Below are positions 36,749 through 48,344 of a DNA stretch of 64,000 bases, piece after piece. The DNA is from Nymphaea colorata (lineage: Eukaryota; Streptophyta; Magnoliopsida; Nymphaeales; Nymphaeaceae): contig NC_045148.1 in NCBI RefSeq assembly GCF_008831285.2, positions 23,192,283-23,256,282 of the forward strand, given 5' to 3'. Under the pieces are notes generated by a model. It saw only the letters and a list, made by a program, of their open reading frames with translations, had not been told where the DNA came from and did not search any database. Every line of letters begins with the position of its first letter. Within the stretch, counting starts at the first letter, position 1. A program made the position numbers and the translations under genes.

Positions 36749-39701
36749 ACTAGAGAAGATTCCACCTTTTTGTAGATGCAACTGCAAGAAGAGTTCTCAC
36801 CGTGTTCATTTTTCCTACCGAGGCAAAGGTTTCATTGTAATCGATTGTTCTGTCTCAGTGAAACCCTTTGCAATGAGGCGAGCCTTATATCGCTCCACTT
36901 CTCCATTGCTCTTGAAATTTATTTTGTAGATCCATTTACAACCGATCAGTTTCTTCTCGTCTGGTAGAGGAACAAGATCCCAAGTATAGTTCTTTTCAAG
37001 CACCTTGATTTCTTCTTCCATAGCTGCCCTCCACCGTAAGACTGCACTAGCTTCAATAAATTTTCTTGGCTCTTGATGACCATAAATAACAAAGATGTAT
37101 GACTTGTAATTATGCGAGAGAACTTCAAAAAAGATAATTGTCTAGTGAATGAAGACTTCCAACGGATAATTAAGTATAATAATCACTTAACTTGGATGGA
37201 GGCCGAGTCACTCTAGAGGAACGCCTTACACCTGGTTGAGATTCGACATTGGTAGGTGGATCGTCTTCCTCCAAAATAGTATTTTGAAGGCTGCTGTCGT
37301 TACTGGGAAAATGGGCAATCCCTGGTTGGCTTGTAGGCATTTGACCTGCGAAGATGTCAGCCAGTGGATGTGGAGTATCATCAGCACTATTTTCGGCAGA
37401 GTTTCTGTTATTTGCCTCCTCCTGTATGCAGCAGTCAGAGAAATGTTCATTTTCATAGAATTTTACATCCTGAGATACAATCATACGATTAGAGAGAGGG
37501 TCAAAACAACGATAACCTCTCTTCTTTCTTGAGTATCATAACAATATACACTTTATCGCATGTCACTGGAATTTATTTCTAAATCTTTCTTGCACATGTA
37601 TGAAACATTTGCACCCAAATACCCTGAGGTGTTTAAGTGACAATGGCTTATTGAGAAGGAGTTCAAGAGGAATTTTTCCTTCTATGCAAGAGTTTGGAAC
37701 TCGATTGGATATATAACATGTTGTCCCAATGGCTTCGCTTCAAAAAATCTGGGGTACATTCTTGTGCATCATAAAAGCCCGAGCAATATTCAGAAGTTGT
37801 CGGTTTTATTCTTTCTGCAATGCCGTTTTGCTGAGGCATCCCGGCACGGGTATATTGGGGCTGTATTCCATGCTTCCTCATTTTTCAATGCATCATTCAC
37901 ATATTCACCACCATTATCAAAGCAAAGCATTTTAATTTTATGTATTGGGGCTGTATTCCATGCTTCCTCATAAAGTTTTTCATTGCATCATTCACATATT
38001 CACCACCATTGTCAAAGCGAAGCATTTTAATCTTAGCACCATATTGAGGGAGAATGAGGGCAAAGAATTCTTCAAAAAATTTTGGCACTTCACTCTTATT
38101 TTTGAGAAAATAAATCCAAGTTACAGGAGTCATATCATCAATGAAAGAGACATAGAGCTTAAAACCAGCTTGAGAGTCCTCTGGAGCAAGTCCCCAAACA
38201 TCAGAGTGAATGAGATCGAAAGCTTTTTCAGACCCTTCATGAATCAGCTCAGCTGGAAGGTGAGGCGCGTGAATTTTGCGAATTCTCATGCATTACATGC
38301 TTTATTATCATCAATGGTGAGGGAAGGGATGAGGGGACTGAGGTTCCGATCGTGTATGTGTCCTAATCGAGCATGTCAAATTTGATAGTTCGTCCTTTGG
38401 GTCGATTTTGATTTGGAGAAAAAACTCAAACAGTTGGTGTCCAAAGTGTAGAGGTCACCATGGCGTCAGCCCTTCCCAATCACCTTGTTCGTGCTTAGGT
38501 CCTGAAACGTTACATCCTTCTTGGAGAAAACAGCTAGACAATCATAATCTTGAGTCATTTCGCTAACAGACATAAGGTTGACTGCAAGCTTAGGAACAAG
38601 TAAAGCAGAACTAATATTTTTCTTGAATAATGTTTTTCCAATGCCAGCAAGAACCATAGATGACCCATCAGCAGAAAAAACAGAACGATGAAGATCCTTG
38701 TTTAGATCGGCAAGTCTTGTGGGATCATTAGTCATGTGATCAGTAGCACCAGAATTAACTATCCAGGATTTATTTTTTTTGGCAGTCAATAAGGCACAAA
38801 ACTTAACTTCTGAGACGTCACCCACTGGTTGGGAAGATACTAGATTTGCTTTAGAGAATTTCTGGAAGAATTTTTCCAGGTCACCTTTGGTGACAAAGTT
38901 TGGAAGGTTGACATCTTTGTCTGGGATTGAAGAAGATCCCTTTTCCTTCCCTGGTCACCCCACAAGTTCCCAGCAGCTATCGCATGTGTGACCCAATTTC
39001 CTGCAGTGAGTACACTTAAGTTTGCTGTGATTTTTTTGTGTGTTTGAGTGGAACCTTTGTATCCCTTGATTAGTGCCCGATTGTGAAAGGCATGCCATTC
39101 TTTCTTGGCTGTCTTCTGTGGAGTCCATTTTAGGAGGGACACTCATGACTCTTTGCCTTGACACCTCTCTCTGAATCATTTGACAAACTGCATTGAATTT
39201 TGACAGCGGCATAGTATTCAGGATTTGAGTCCTTATGGCTTCATCGTCCTCACTCAATCCAATGAGGACCTTGAAGATTTGATCTTCTTCAAAATGCTGT
39301 TTGTAAATGACTGGAGCAGAGGTCGCTGGTCGATATTGGAGGAGCTCATCATGTAGACTCCTTAGTCTCCCAATGTACCGCAGCACATCTTGGTCATGGA
39401 GGGTGAGATTGGCAATCTCGCATTGCATCTAGTATACTTGAGCAAGATTATTTTGCTCACTATAAAGTTCTTTTAGAGGTTTATATGTAAACAGATTTGC
39501 TATGGATGGTTCCGTAGAGTTGAGCAGCCACGCCATAACCATGTCATTCTCTGATGCCCATTCATCATAGTTGGGATCAGTAGTGGCTGGAGCTTTGATT
39601 TTCCTGTTAATATATCATGCCTTTGATCTTCCACTAAGAACCAAGCGAGCAGCCTTTGCAAAACTCAAATAGTTAGCACCATTGAGTGGGGTGGAGGTCA
39701 T
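36749..39701 (-). pseudogene. Ty1/copia retrotransposon gag-pol, truncated
   Basis: Read on minus. Gag starts at 39701 with MTSTPLNGANYLSFAKAARL and has in-frame stops after SGRSKA (about 39624) and before MQCEIAN (about 39430). The zinc knuckle CTHCRKLGHTCDSC lies at about 39030-38985. Protease reads WIVNSGATDHMT (38775-38740), with Asn where the catalytic Asp of DSGA is expected. The integrase zinc finger and core follow: DLIHSDVWG, FIDDMTPVTW, FDNGGEYVN, then a 90-bp tandem duplication. RT begins TWDLVPLP...GCKWIYK, KARLIAKGF and continues to KMNTVRTLLAVA-like codons, where it is cut at 36749 by the long repeat. Most of RT and all RNase H are missing. Dead element. Confidence 0.9.
37853..38035 (-). 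repeat. 90-bp tandem duplication inside copia integrase
   Basis: Units 37853-37942 and 37943-38035 both run from 'tattggggctgtattccatg' to 'aagcattttaat', with a few differences. Each encodes the integrase segment around FDNGGEYVNDAM and MRKHGIQPQY. The second (downstream) unit disrupts the frame. Confidence 0.9.
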
Positions 39702-40352
39702 TTTCAGGGTATTATGGACTTGGCTCACTTGAATGTTTCATCTCCTTGATTTGAGCAAGCAGTATCGGCCATGATATTGGCGCTGCGGATTCCCAGCTGA
39801 AGACAGTCTGGGTCGCAGGCGAGTCTCTCTGTCGCAGGGTCCTTTAGAAACCTGTGGCACTTGTAAATTCCGTATCTCTTCACAGGATTGTCCAAAAAAT
39901 CTGAAAATTGGATAAAAAAATACTAGACACGTGTACAACGCCACCTTAGTTGACCTCTGAATCACCTCCAGTCAAAAACGCGCTCCAGAGAAAGTCACGA
40001 ATGGAATGCCCTGTCTGGCAAGCTTTGTGCTGGGCTACCTCCTGCGAGAGCAACTGCGGCACTTCTAAAATTCCGTCTTCTCTCTTAGCCCTTATCATGC
40101 TCTCCCAAGTTCTTCAGATAACCTTGCTGGTCATGGTGGGAAAGAACTGTGCAGTGCGAGTGGTGAAGAAATGCAGGATTTCTCCACTCCTTGTGGAGAC
40201 GGTGGCGATGCAGGTTATTTTTGCAAGCGACACCCATTTGGTGGGTGCGTGGCCAAGTTTGCTATACAGTTGGAAGTGGGGCAGGGGCTGAGGCAGTTGC
40301 TATCATGAAATGTTTGAAAAATGATAAATATTGAATTTTAGAAAATTTGGGG
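39702..40352 (-). mobile_element. copia 5' leader and probable 5' LTR
   Basis: On minus the sequence starts TGTAATCACCCC at 40352, an LTR-like terminus, and runs into the gag start at 39701. A second copy lies at 60634-59981. A clear primer-binding site was not found, so the LTR/leader boundary is not set. Frames such as 39950-40291 (+) are probably not genes. Confidence 0.45.
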
Positions 40353-40849
40353 TGATTACACCTTCTAAGAATTTTCAAACTATTAGAACGTTGATTAAGA
40401 AATACTTGTTGCTCTTAAATTGTTGTGGAAACAAAGTTATTAATTGAAAAATGTCGTTCTCATATTTTAATAAAAAATGAATAAGTGCACGTGAGCAATG
40501 TATTCCTTTAAGGGTTAGCATTGATTGTGAAGGTTCCGTGAATATGCCCAGAAAATTGATAAAGGTTCAAGAAACAATAGCTCTAGTGTCAAATGAACCT
40601 TCTATAATTTTGCTGTAGATTTATGGGACACTCACAAAGTGTCTCTATTGCCAAACACTCTCTTAGCTCCTTTATAAACTAAAGGGCAAAACAAGGCACT
40701 GAGGGAGTTTATTTACTTAGCCCTACGCAAAACGGTGGGTGAGAAGATTACATCATAAAAACATAAAAGATGGTTGTTATATATGAAAACACCCTTACTT
40801 TGAACCGGGTCCAGATCTTGAACTTTGAGAACATTTTTAGTTGTAATAA

Positions 40850-41060
40850 CTTTGGATTTGATGTATATTCAAACTCCGATTTTAACTATGCATTGGACTC
40901 GGATATTTAAATTTGGATTTGGATATATAAATTCAGCTTTGTTTTATTTTAAGTTTACTATCCAATTGGATATATACCAAATTACTTGATTTTAAGACGA
41001 TATGTTAAAAGTTAGGTTGTATGTGAAGAAAATATTTTTAACATCCAGTAATTTACATAT
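40850..41060 (-). repeat. dispersed 'GGATxxGGAT' repeat in block A
   Basis: Words such as 'ttggatttgatgtatattcaaactccg', 'ggactcggatatttaaatttgg' and 'ccaattggatat'; duplicated at 61085-61330 as part of block B. Confidence 0.5.
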
Positions 41061-41518
41061 CCATTCCTCTCTCCCGTTCTTGTCTTGGGTCAGCAATTTT
41101 GGGCAGAAGGTTAGAGTTGTATCTTATTATCCAGTACTTGGGGCAAGACCCATAAATTGCCCAAGCCTGATATCTAAATAAGCTTTGTGATTTTGAGAAA
41201 AGAAAAAAAAAACAAGATCACGTATCCAAATTTTTTACATAATAAAATAGGATAGATGAAAACCCAAGAAAAAGAAATCTGCAAACGTGAGAAAAGGAAG
41301 TGTAGAAGATTGGGATTGAGACATTTTTCCCAGATTTGTTTAGCAGAAAAAATATGTGGGACTTCGCCAGTGTGCATAGCCTATGGGCTCACCATGGCCC
41401 AAATCGGTAAAGCTTTTGATTGGAGGCAAACAAATGGACCCTTAAAGATTTATTCTCTCATAAACTCAGCAACTTGAGAAATTTAATTTTCTGAGTTAAA
41501 AGAAAGCGAGAGTCTTGT

Positions 41519-41897
41519 TGTATTTATGTACTCTCCACCACGGCAGCGGTGGACCTAATTAGAGGGGCGCATGCCCCCTTGCTCACCTTTGTAAGTTTGA
41601 TCTCTTCCTTAATTTGTCTAATTTCTTCACTTCTAATTCTTTTGCTCTGCTCTTCCCATCTACCAAGAAAGGAGGGAGGTTGGCGTTCGTAATGGACGCA
41701 CTTGCAGAACTGCTCTTTCTGTCATTTTGGAAGCCGTCACCAGTTTATTGAAAGAAAAGGTCGGGCTCATCTTGAATGCCAAAGGCGATCTCATCAAGCT
41801 CCAGAGGAAGCTGGAACTATTGCCGGTGACCCTCAAGGATGCAGGTCAGAAGCCCTTTTCCAGCAACAAGGGTGACAAAGGTCTAGACGACAGCTGA
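41519..41897 (+). pseudogene. CC-domain fragment of an NLR, copy A
   Basis: An upstream hairpin-like CCACCACGGCAGCGGTGG (41537-41554) precedes a coding start ATGGACGCACTTGCAGAA at 41693. After an early frameshift the reading continues SVILEAVTSLLKEKVGLILN, then AKGDLIKLQRKLELLP and VTLKDA, the N-terminal coiled coil of CC-NBS-LRR proteins and close to the start of the NLR at 55549. It ends at DKGLDDS-stop where intact relatives read DDWLRELK. No NB-ARC follows. The same early frameshift occurs in copy B, so it predates the block duplication. Confidence 0.75.
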
Positions 41898-42044
41898 AGG
41901 CTTGAGCTCAGAAAAAGGGAGATGGATTCTTTAACTTCATGGAACAAGATAAGAAAACCTTGGATCATTCTGCACACTTGCTTTAGAATTGTATTTAATT
42001 CGGTAAACCCACTTATTGCCCATCGGTTTTACATTTTTTAGAGT

Positions 42045-42230
42045 ATGCACCAAATCTCATGTTTTGTTCTCTTCTTGTGCTTTAAATTAAGCAGCCATGG
42101 CATCACATCAACGTTGATGCTTAACGGCTTGACTAAAGGAGGATGGTTCCAAATCTTTAGAGATGACCACAAGAAGTGCATTATTAGGTGTAGAGTTATG
42201 AAGGAAATTATGAGTGTGTGCATACATGAG
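42045..42230 (+). other. short frame conserved between blocks A and B
   Basis: Frames of about 60 codons (MHQISCFVLFLCFKLSSHG..., LTKGGWFQIFRDDHKK) are kept open in both A and B (62360-62545), as is an antisense frame. High identity from recent duplication is a sufficient explanation. The product is not recognised. It may be part of a decayed NLR intron or exon. Confidence 0.2.
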
Positions 42231-42270
42231 AGAGAGAGAGAGAGAGAGAGAGTGAGAGAGAGAGAGGGAG
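42228..42270. repeat. (GA)n microsatellite, block A
   Basis: Nearly pure GA dinucleotides; the homologous tract in block B is at 62547-62587, with different length. Confidence 0.9.
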
Positions 42271-42397
42271 TATTTTTAAATTAATTTATTAATGTACCCA
42301 TTTTATTAAATGATGATACATAGCATCATAAGTAGGATTTGGTTAATGGGCACCAACATGGTTGATAGAGTGGGAAACAGTGAGACTGGTGATTTGC

Positions 42398-44677
42398 TTA
42401 GGCAGTTTGGATGAGCTCGAAAATGAGAGAGTAGACACGGTCCATGGACTCATGCTCCAAGACACCCACGCCATCTTCATAGTCGTACATGCACTGGGAG
42501 ACCCTCGCAATGTTGAGAGACATGTTCATGAAGGAACGAGAGAAGGCGGTCTGTTGCTGCTGCTGCTGAGCAGAGAGCAGCTCGCTGTTTAGCCTCCTCC
42601 ATGCATCCCTTAGCAAGTTCCTTATGTGCTGTTGTGCTTGCTCCTCCACTACCCTTGCCTTGTTCATATAAATCTGGACCGATCTAGGCAGGTTCCCTCT
42701 CCCGAATCCAACCTCAATCAAGTGTTCAACATATAAAGAGAAGATCATCAGCCAATCAACACAGAAAAACAGAATAAAAATATTGTCAACTCAGAGGCTA
42801 ATACTAGTTAACCAACAGAAAATACAATAAACTAACCCTCGATCTCTGGAGGTCGGCCGAGAGATGAACTATCATTGATGACAAGTTGATGATGTTGGAC
42901 TCAGACTGCAGCTGCTGGATTGCTTATTCCTCAATGTTTTGGGAGAGGAAGAAGTAGGCAGGGAGTTGAATAGGGCCAGTCATGGCTGCCCGGTTGTTGC
43001 TCAAATATTCCTCTAGCCTTGGTGTCTGTTGGGCACGGTGCCACCTTGCTTCAACCAAGTAAGCTCTGCACACACTCACCCACTGCCCAAGAGTTGAATA
43101 GAGCAAGTAAATTAGAAAGTGAAGCTAATATACTAATGTGATGATGTGAAGAGTAGAAACTAGTGACAGAGTTTCTCCCTTTAATTTACCAACCATAATC
43201 ATCCTTTACCTCTCAACAACTTGCACAAATCGTTCGAGCTCCTCAACAGACTGATGCTCGCCGAAAAAGTCCTCAACGATGGCCATCAATCAAGTAGGAG
43301 ACCCTGGCGAGTTGCATCCTGCACTGTGAGAACTGTGGCTCATGCATCTTCCCCACCGCCATGAAGTAGCTCTCCACCAGCCAATCTGAGGCAAAGCTAA
43401 TGTGATCGCCCAAACCCAAGTCCCTCCACCACCTGCAAACACCCAAAACAAAGGACTCATGGTTGATTGTTAGTGGACCCAATGATGCAAACCAACAACA
43501 ATGTAACATACATGACATTCATTTCTGATATACATATATACGTAGAATGACATTAGTTGCTGCATTATTATCAAATATTAACCAAGTTATTTAGGCAAAA
43601 GTGCAAGAATGAATTGTACCCGGATAACTCCCTGAGCTCTCTTTGGTGGATTGTCTGCACCATGTTGAAGTCCAGCCTAGCAAACTCATGCAGCACTTGG
43701 CTTCTGCTGTCCGTCCTCTCGAATGTCTCAATATACTCTCGGGCCGCGACCCTCTTCTGTGGAGTGGAACCTGCAGAGCACGCTGTACCTGTCGAGACAT
43801 CCTCTGGTCCATATGGCTTATCCTTGCTCTAAGATGCTCGGAAGACAAGGCCGTAGCTTCTTCCAACACAGTTTCTCCTTCACAGACTAGTTATGATGCT
43901 TCATAGAGGCTGAGCAACCCTCTCACGTCCTCACGAAGATTCTCAGAGAACCGGCCAGACTGTTCCCTTAATCTACTAACGCACTCTACGAAATGCAAAA
44001 AGAAACTTTAATGGTTAGTGTAAATTAACATATTTGTAATAGACAGTCTAGATTAAAAACTAATTATTGAGTCAATATTTTGGAATTAACGCATGTTTAT
44101 ATACTATATATGTATACCTGCAGAAACATTATAGCTTGCCTCTGAATTCTGAACTGAAGTGAAGAAGAGTAGAGGTCCTCAAATCCTCTAGTGATCCTGC
44201 ATATGGCATCTAGTGATCGCCTGACCCCACTCTCAAAGTGATAGGCTACACCTAAACGTTAGAGTGAATCGATGAGCTCCAACTGAGCCACTTGCACAGT
44301 CGTTGATGTTATAAGTTGTCAGACTTCTCTTCTCAATTCTTCAACTCTGGTCCTTTGTGTTTCGATCTGCTCTCATTTTCATGTCTTTGAAGTAGGATCA
44401 GATCATAATACCAAAATAAACAAAATAACAGTGTCAGATCAGACGTATGGAAATTTACTGATGTTGCGCTGGTAATGGACTGGATGAAGTCATAGTGCCA
44501 TGTACTTGGCTGGTATCTGGAAGGCCTCCTTTGAGCAGCAGACCAACCGCACCCCTCATTCCTAGGCTCACATCTCACAAGGGTGGTGCTCCATGGTTTG
44601 AACCCAGCCTTGGTATTAGGAGCAAGCCTGGGGGAAGTATCGAAAGGAGTGGAAAGGGACGCAAGATGAGCAGCCAT
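42398..44677 (-). pseudogene. terpene synthase (TPS-b-like) pseudogene, copy A
   Basis: Family role: plastid enzyme ionising a prenyl diphosphate with Mg2+. Exons on minus: 1 (44677-44459) with a Ser/Thr-rich transit peptide and RRPSRYQPSTW, the RRx8W motif of cyclic monoterpene synthases; 2 (44369-44118), LELIDSL and RLGVAYHFE; 3 (43983-43620), LLSLYEAS, LDFNMVQTIHQRELREL; 4 (43432-43210), WWRDLGL and MHEPQFS; exon 5 absent; 6 (43082-42837), CRAYLVEARWH; 7 (42712-42398), SVQIYM to the stop, with a poly-Gln run. Splice phases agree. Lesions: TGA at 44321-44319, TAA at 44261-44259, TAA at 43893-43891, 1-bp deletion near 43750, 4-bp insertion at the aspartate-motif site (about 43283), exon 5 deleted, TAA in exon 6 (about 42930). 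The aspartate motif reads EDFFG, the second metal motif ADLQRSRVG, and RDR reads SDW. Confidence 0.9.
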
Positions 44678-44760
44678 TAGAACAGTGTGTGTATTTGTTG
44701 TTGAATGCTGAATGCTTTCACTGCCTCTCGGATGACTTAGCTCAGGATTGGTTTGGTAGT

Positions 44761-44767
44761 TTATATA
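44761..44767 (-). promoter_or_regulatory. TATA box of terpene synthase copy A
   Basis: On minus TATATAA within CTCTATATAAAC, about 84 bp before the start codon at 44677, leaving a leader of about 50 bp. The promoter core looks intact although the gene is dead. Confidence 0.5.
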
Positions 44768-44769
44768 GA

Positions 44770-45310
44770 GCTGCATCTGAGTGTGCATTGCGTGTCTATA
44801 ATGGTTAGAGAATTTTAATTAGGTTCAATCTCTTAAAATATGGTGTTTGTGTAAGCTATAAATGTTTAATGCTATTTTCTTTGTATATAAATAGAAGGCA
44901 TTAAACTATGACACTTGCCCAAGCCATAATTATTTGGTACTTTTATTTTATAGATAGAATGCATTCTTTCTTTAAGTTTTTGATATGCATTATAATCCGA
45001 CACTTATTAGCTAATGTTCGGCACTTAAAACCATTTTTATGAAAGACCATGTTTATTTTTTACTTGTATTTGAGTAATTGCACCCCTTCACCATTAAGTA
45101 GTGCAACTTGTCGTTTCAACAATATTATGAACATGGTTTGCTAGCTTATAGAGAGTGGCAATCGAGTACACATTGTGTGTCTATAATGGTTAGAGAATTT
45201 CAATGAAGAGTAACAACTTACATTATGTTGCTTACATAAGCTATAGTCGTTTGACACACTTTCTTTGAGCGAAAATAAAATGCACTAAAAGATGGTATTT
45301 AAGTTATAAT
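44770..45310 (-). repeat. tandemly duplicated terpene synthase upstream region
   Basis: 44775-44950 and 45160-45310 share 'tgtctataatggttagagaattt.aat', 'taagctata', 'cttttctttg' and 'gcattaaa' words in the same order, about 380 bp apart. Both lie upstream of copy A exon 1, so part of the promoter was duplicated in place. Confidence 0.6.
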
Positions 45311-45594
45311 TCTTTGTATAAATGTAGAATAAATTCATTGTTTCAATGAAAATTTTAATGGGTTGGTGTCGGCAGCCGGCCCACACCAGCCACCATGTGT
45401 TTTTGCCTTTGTTCCAAGAGAAGAATGTAAGAGAAAAGAGGAAAAAGAAAAGAATGATGAAAACATGTGGCAGACCCAACTATCTTTCAGGCCTCTTTCA
45501 CAAAAGAAACCACTAACCTCACTAGTTGTCATAGAAGCTGCCAAAGGAGAAAGAAATGAAGGAAGGACAAAGCTACCCCTTCAACCACAATTAG

Positions 45595-45965
45595 GGATGT
45601 CAATGGATCATAGTCAAATTGGATTTACCTTTAGCCTTCTCTAAATCCAAATCTGGAATCCTATTTCACAAACTGAATTTGATTTCAATTTAATTTCCAT
45701 ATTCATATCTAAATACAAATATTGAACTGAATTTGACCTATTTTCAAAATATAAGAACAATAGATATAAGATATTTGCTTAATAACAAATCTAATTCAAA
45801 TCCATATCCAAATCCAACCGGATGTTTATGTATATCCGAAAATCTGATTGGAAGCGAATTATTAAAGCTGAATTCAATCCTACTTTTTAATAGGATATGT
45901 TTTCTTTTTTCATATCTGATTTCTTCGAAACAGATCGATTAGATTTTCTATCCAAAGCAGATATA
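45595..45965 (+). repeat. dispersed 'GGATxxGGAT' repeat, AT-rich member
   Basis: Opens with 'gggatgtcaatggatcatag', continues with 'aaattggattta', 'atccaaatccaaccggatg' and 'tatccgaaaatctgattgg', and closes with 'ggcatcccta', the complement of the opening word. Confidence 0.6.
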
Positions 45966-45969
45966 TAGG

Positions 45970-47070
45970 CATCCCTATGCGCAACTATTGATGCCAGTGG
46001 TTTGGATTCAGGGAGGACTTGGGATTCAGATGTAGGTTCTACTTTTCAAAACTGAATTTGGATCCAAGAAGCATATGATCCCAAATATAGACATAATCGG
46101 GTTGGATCTCTGTAACACAAACTGGACTTGGGCCTGAATATGGCATAAAACATAAAGGAACACAAATTTGATTAGTAATGGCACAATGCTTTTTTACTAG
46201 CTACAGTTCAAAATCAGGTCCATAATCAGATGTGTCCAACCTTGTAAATGGTGGGGGTGATTTTTTTTTTAAATTTTAATTATAAAAATATGCTAAATTT
46301 CTTCTTCCTTTTTTTTTCGCTTTTCATTCTCAAAGAGCATGGGGACTGGCCTATAACTCGGTTTTCGGTGGAGAGTGGGAGTACTGGAGACAGGGGGGGC
46401 TGGTAGGGGTTGTATTTCTTATTGGTTTTTTAAAAAAACAAAAATAATTTATTTTTAAATTTTAAATATTTTAGTTTATCCTGTATAAAATAAATATATT
46501 TCTGGTTCTGTAAAAATTTAGAAACTATAGTTTGGTTCCTACAACAAAAAATTCCTAGCTTCATCTTTGCACTTTGTTCTATAGTTTTCACCAATTAAAA
46601 AAAAAGGAGCTTTGAAGTCTTTCCTTTTAGCCGAACAAAATAGAAACAATGTCGCTACAAGAATTAGCACTTACTACCACAAGAAGTAAAATTGTGTAAA
46701 AAAAAACAAGCAGCTCATGCTGTAAAAGTCGTCACCTTCTTTTATAATTTGGCCGTGAAAAAACTCATGGCCTTTCCTTACACAGCAGAAAGTTTCCATT
46801 AGATTGTTGCCTTTGTGTGCATACTTTGTGGTGTGTCATATAAGGTTCCCAGTTGGCTGCTTGCTTTTTAATTATAATTATAGAATATTTGATCCACAAA
46901 TCAGACTTCAAGAATCCTTTAAAATTTTATAGATTTCAGCACAAGAGCATATCCATATGTCACTGGACGTGTAAAATATTTGTATGTATTTTGGAAAGTT
47001 TCCATAGAAATTGAGAATAATTATTAAAAGGGGAATGAACCTGAAAATATGTAATAAATAATGTTTGGTC
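45970..47070. other. intergenic, two copies of an 'aactcggttttcggtggagag' word
   Basis: No gene is recognised. The word at 46356-46376 recurs at 47442-47462. The rest is AT-rich with homopolymers. Confidence 0.4.
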
Positions 47071-47074
47071 TATA

Positions 47075-47410
47075 GTAAATAAAATTATTGTCTTATCACT
47101 GTCTTTGTGACTGCTGGATGCTTTGGATTAAATTCATTTCACAACTGTTTTTTCTTGCTTTAGTTTGTATGAATACCTTTGTCTATCATAAAGAAAGTGA
47201 TGTTCTCGTCACTTTGACTTTTTAACTGGTGGATATTATGGATTAAATTCATATCACAACTGCCTTTTCTTGCTTTAGTTTATATGAATACCATTGGTCT
47301 ATTGTAATAAAAATGATGCTCTTGTCACCGTGTCTTCTTTACTGATTGATGGTTTGGATTAAATTCATTTCACAATTCTGCTTTTTGTTTGAGTTTATAT
47401 GAATACCCTG
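47075..47410 (+). repeat. three-copy tandem repeat, period about 115 bp
   Basis: Each unit holds 'ggattaaattcat.tcacaa.t' (47125, 47240, 47356), 'ttttcttgctttagtttatatgaatacc' and 'gtctat.....aaa.tgatg'. The copies are diverged and non-coding. Confidence 0.85.
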
Positions 47411-48344
47411 AAGAGGTTGAAACTCCTCCCTTTTTCCCTCTAACTCGGTTTTCGGTGGAGAGCAGTACACATGTCAACTAAAGCATCACACATCTATCTT
47501 TTGCAGTCTCCAACAATTGCAGCCATAATAAATGAACTAATAGTAAACTTTCATTGGCCCATCAGTCTGAACAACTACGCTACACCGCTTGGGTCTTTCT
47601 TGACATGTGGGGATAGATTGAATTGCAAATGGTCAATTTTGTATAGGTGATTACAAACAGACATCAAATGCAATTTAGCTACTCTACCTTGTGAAATCAA
47701 ACTTAAATTTAGCTAACCAGGTTTTGTTGAAAAAGAAGTAATACTCTTGCTATAAGCCACATATTACACAAATAAGAGACCTTAAGGACTCACTGATCTC
47801 TCAACAATTAGCTTTACGTTCTCATTCTGAGACATTCAATAATACCCATCATGTATATTATATTTTCACTATAGCGATAATTTCTCTTATAATACTATGA
47901 CATGTTAAATTATTGGTATTTGATTTTTTAATGTTTTAAAGCAAGAAAAATGATTAATGCTGAGACACCATTAAAAATTTAAAACAAAGAATTTCTTAAA
48001 AAAAATGAATGACTGTCTTGAAAAAAAAAGGGCCCACTATCGATAGACTTTAGGGAGTCAAAATCAGAAAGTTTACACACTTATCAAGAAAGTATCCAAA
48101 GTGAAGCTTTTCTCTCTTCTTTTGCTCTAACTTCTACAAAATGAAATTAAAAAACAAAAGGCCACTTGAAAGGAAATAGGTCAAAAGACTAGTAACAAAA
48201 CCTGACCCTGAGTACGTAATTGGTCTGAGCCAACTTTGCATGGCTACTGCCACTTGATCATGCCCTGTTGCTATTGTTAGAGAGGCCTTTCACATCCCAT
48301 TCTGAGCTCATAGTTATGTCAAACAGAGTTTGTCGGAATAAAAC

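Larger units (their letters stand above)
39568..43523. repeat. segmental duplication block A
   Basis: Collinear with block B (59847-64000). It contains the copia gag 5' part and leader, a shared spacer, an NLR upstream region and CC fragment, and the terpene synthase. The left edge lies inside gag: B starts at 'tagttgggatcagtagtggctgg'. Block A continues past 43523 in B's coordinates only beyond the window. It differs by small indels and the loss of TPS exon 5 in A. Confidence 0.95.

Noticed and set aside
39950-40291. 113-codon plus frame over the copia leader, and its twin at 60123-60536
   Set aside because: It lies in the LTR/leader of a minus-strand element and is not kept in frame between blocks A and B.
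42398-44677. Reading terpene synthase A as an intact gene
   Set aside because: Nonsense codons in exons 2, 3 and 6, frameshifts in exons 3 and 4, and the loss of exon 5.
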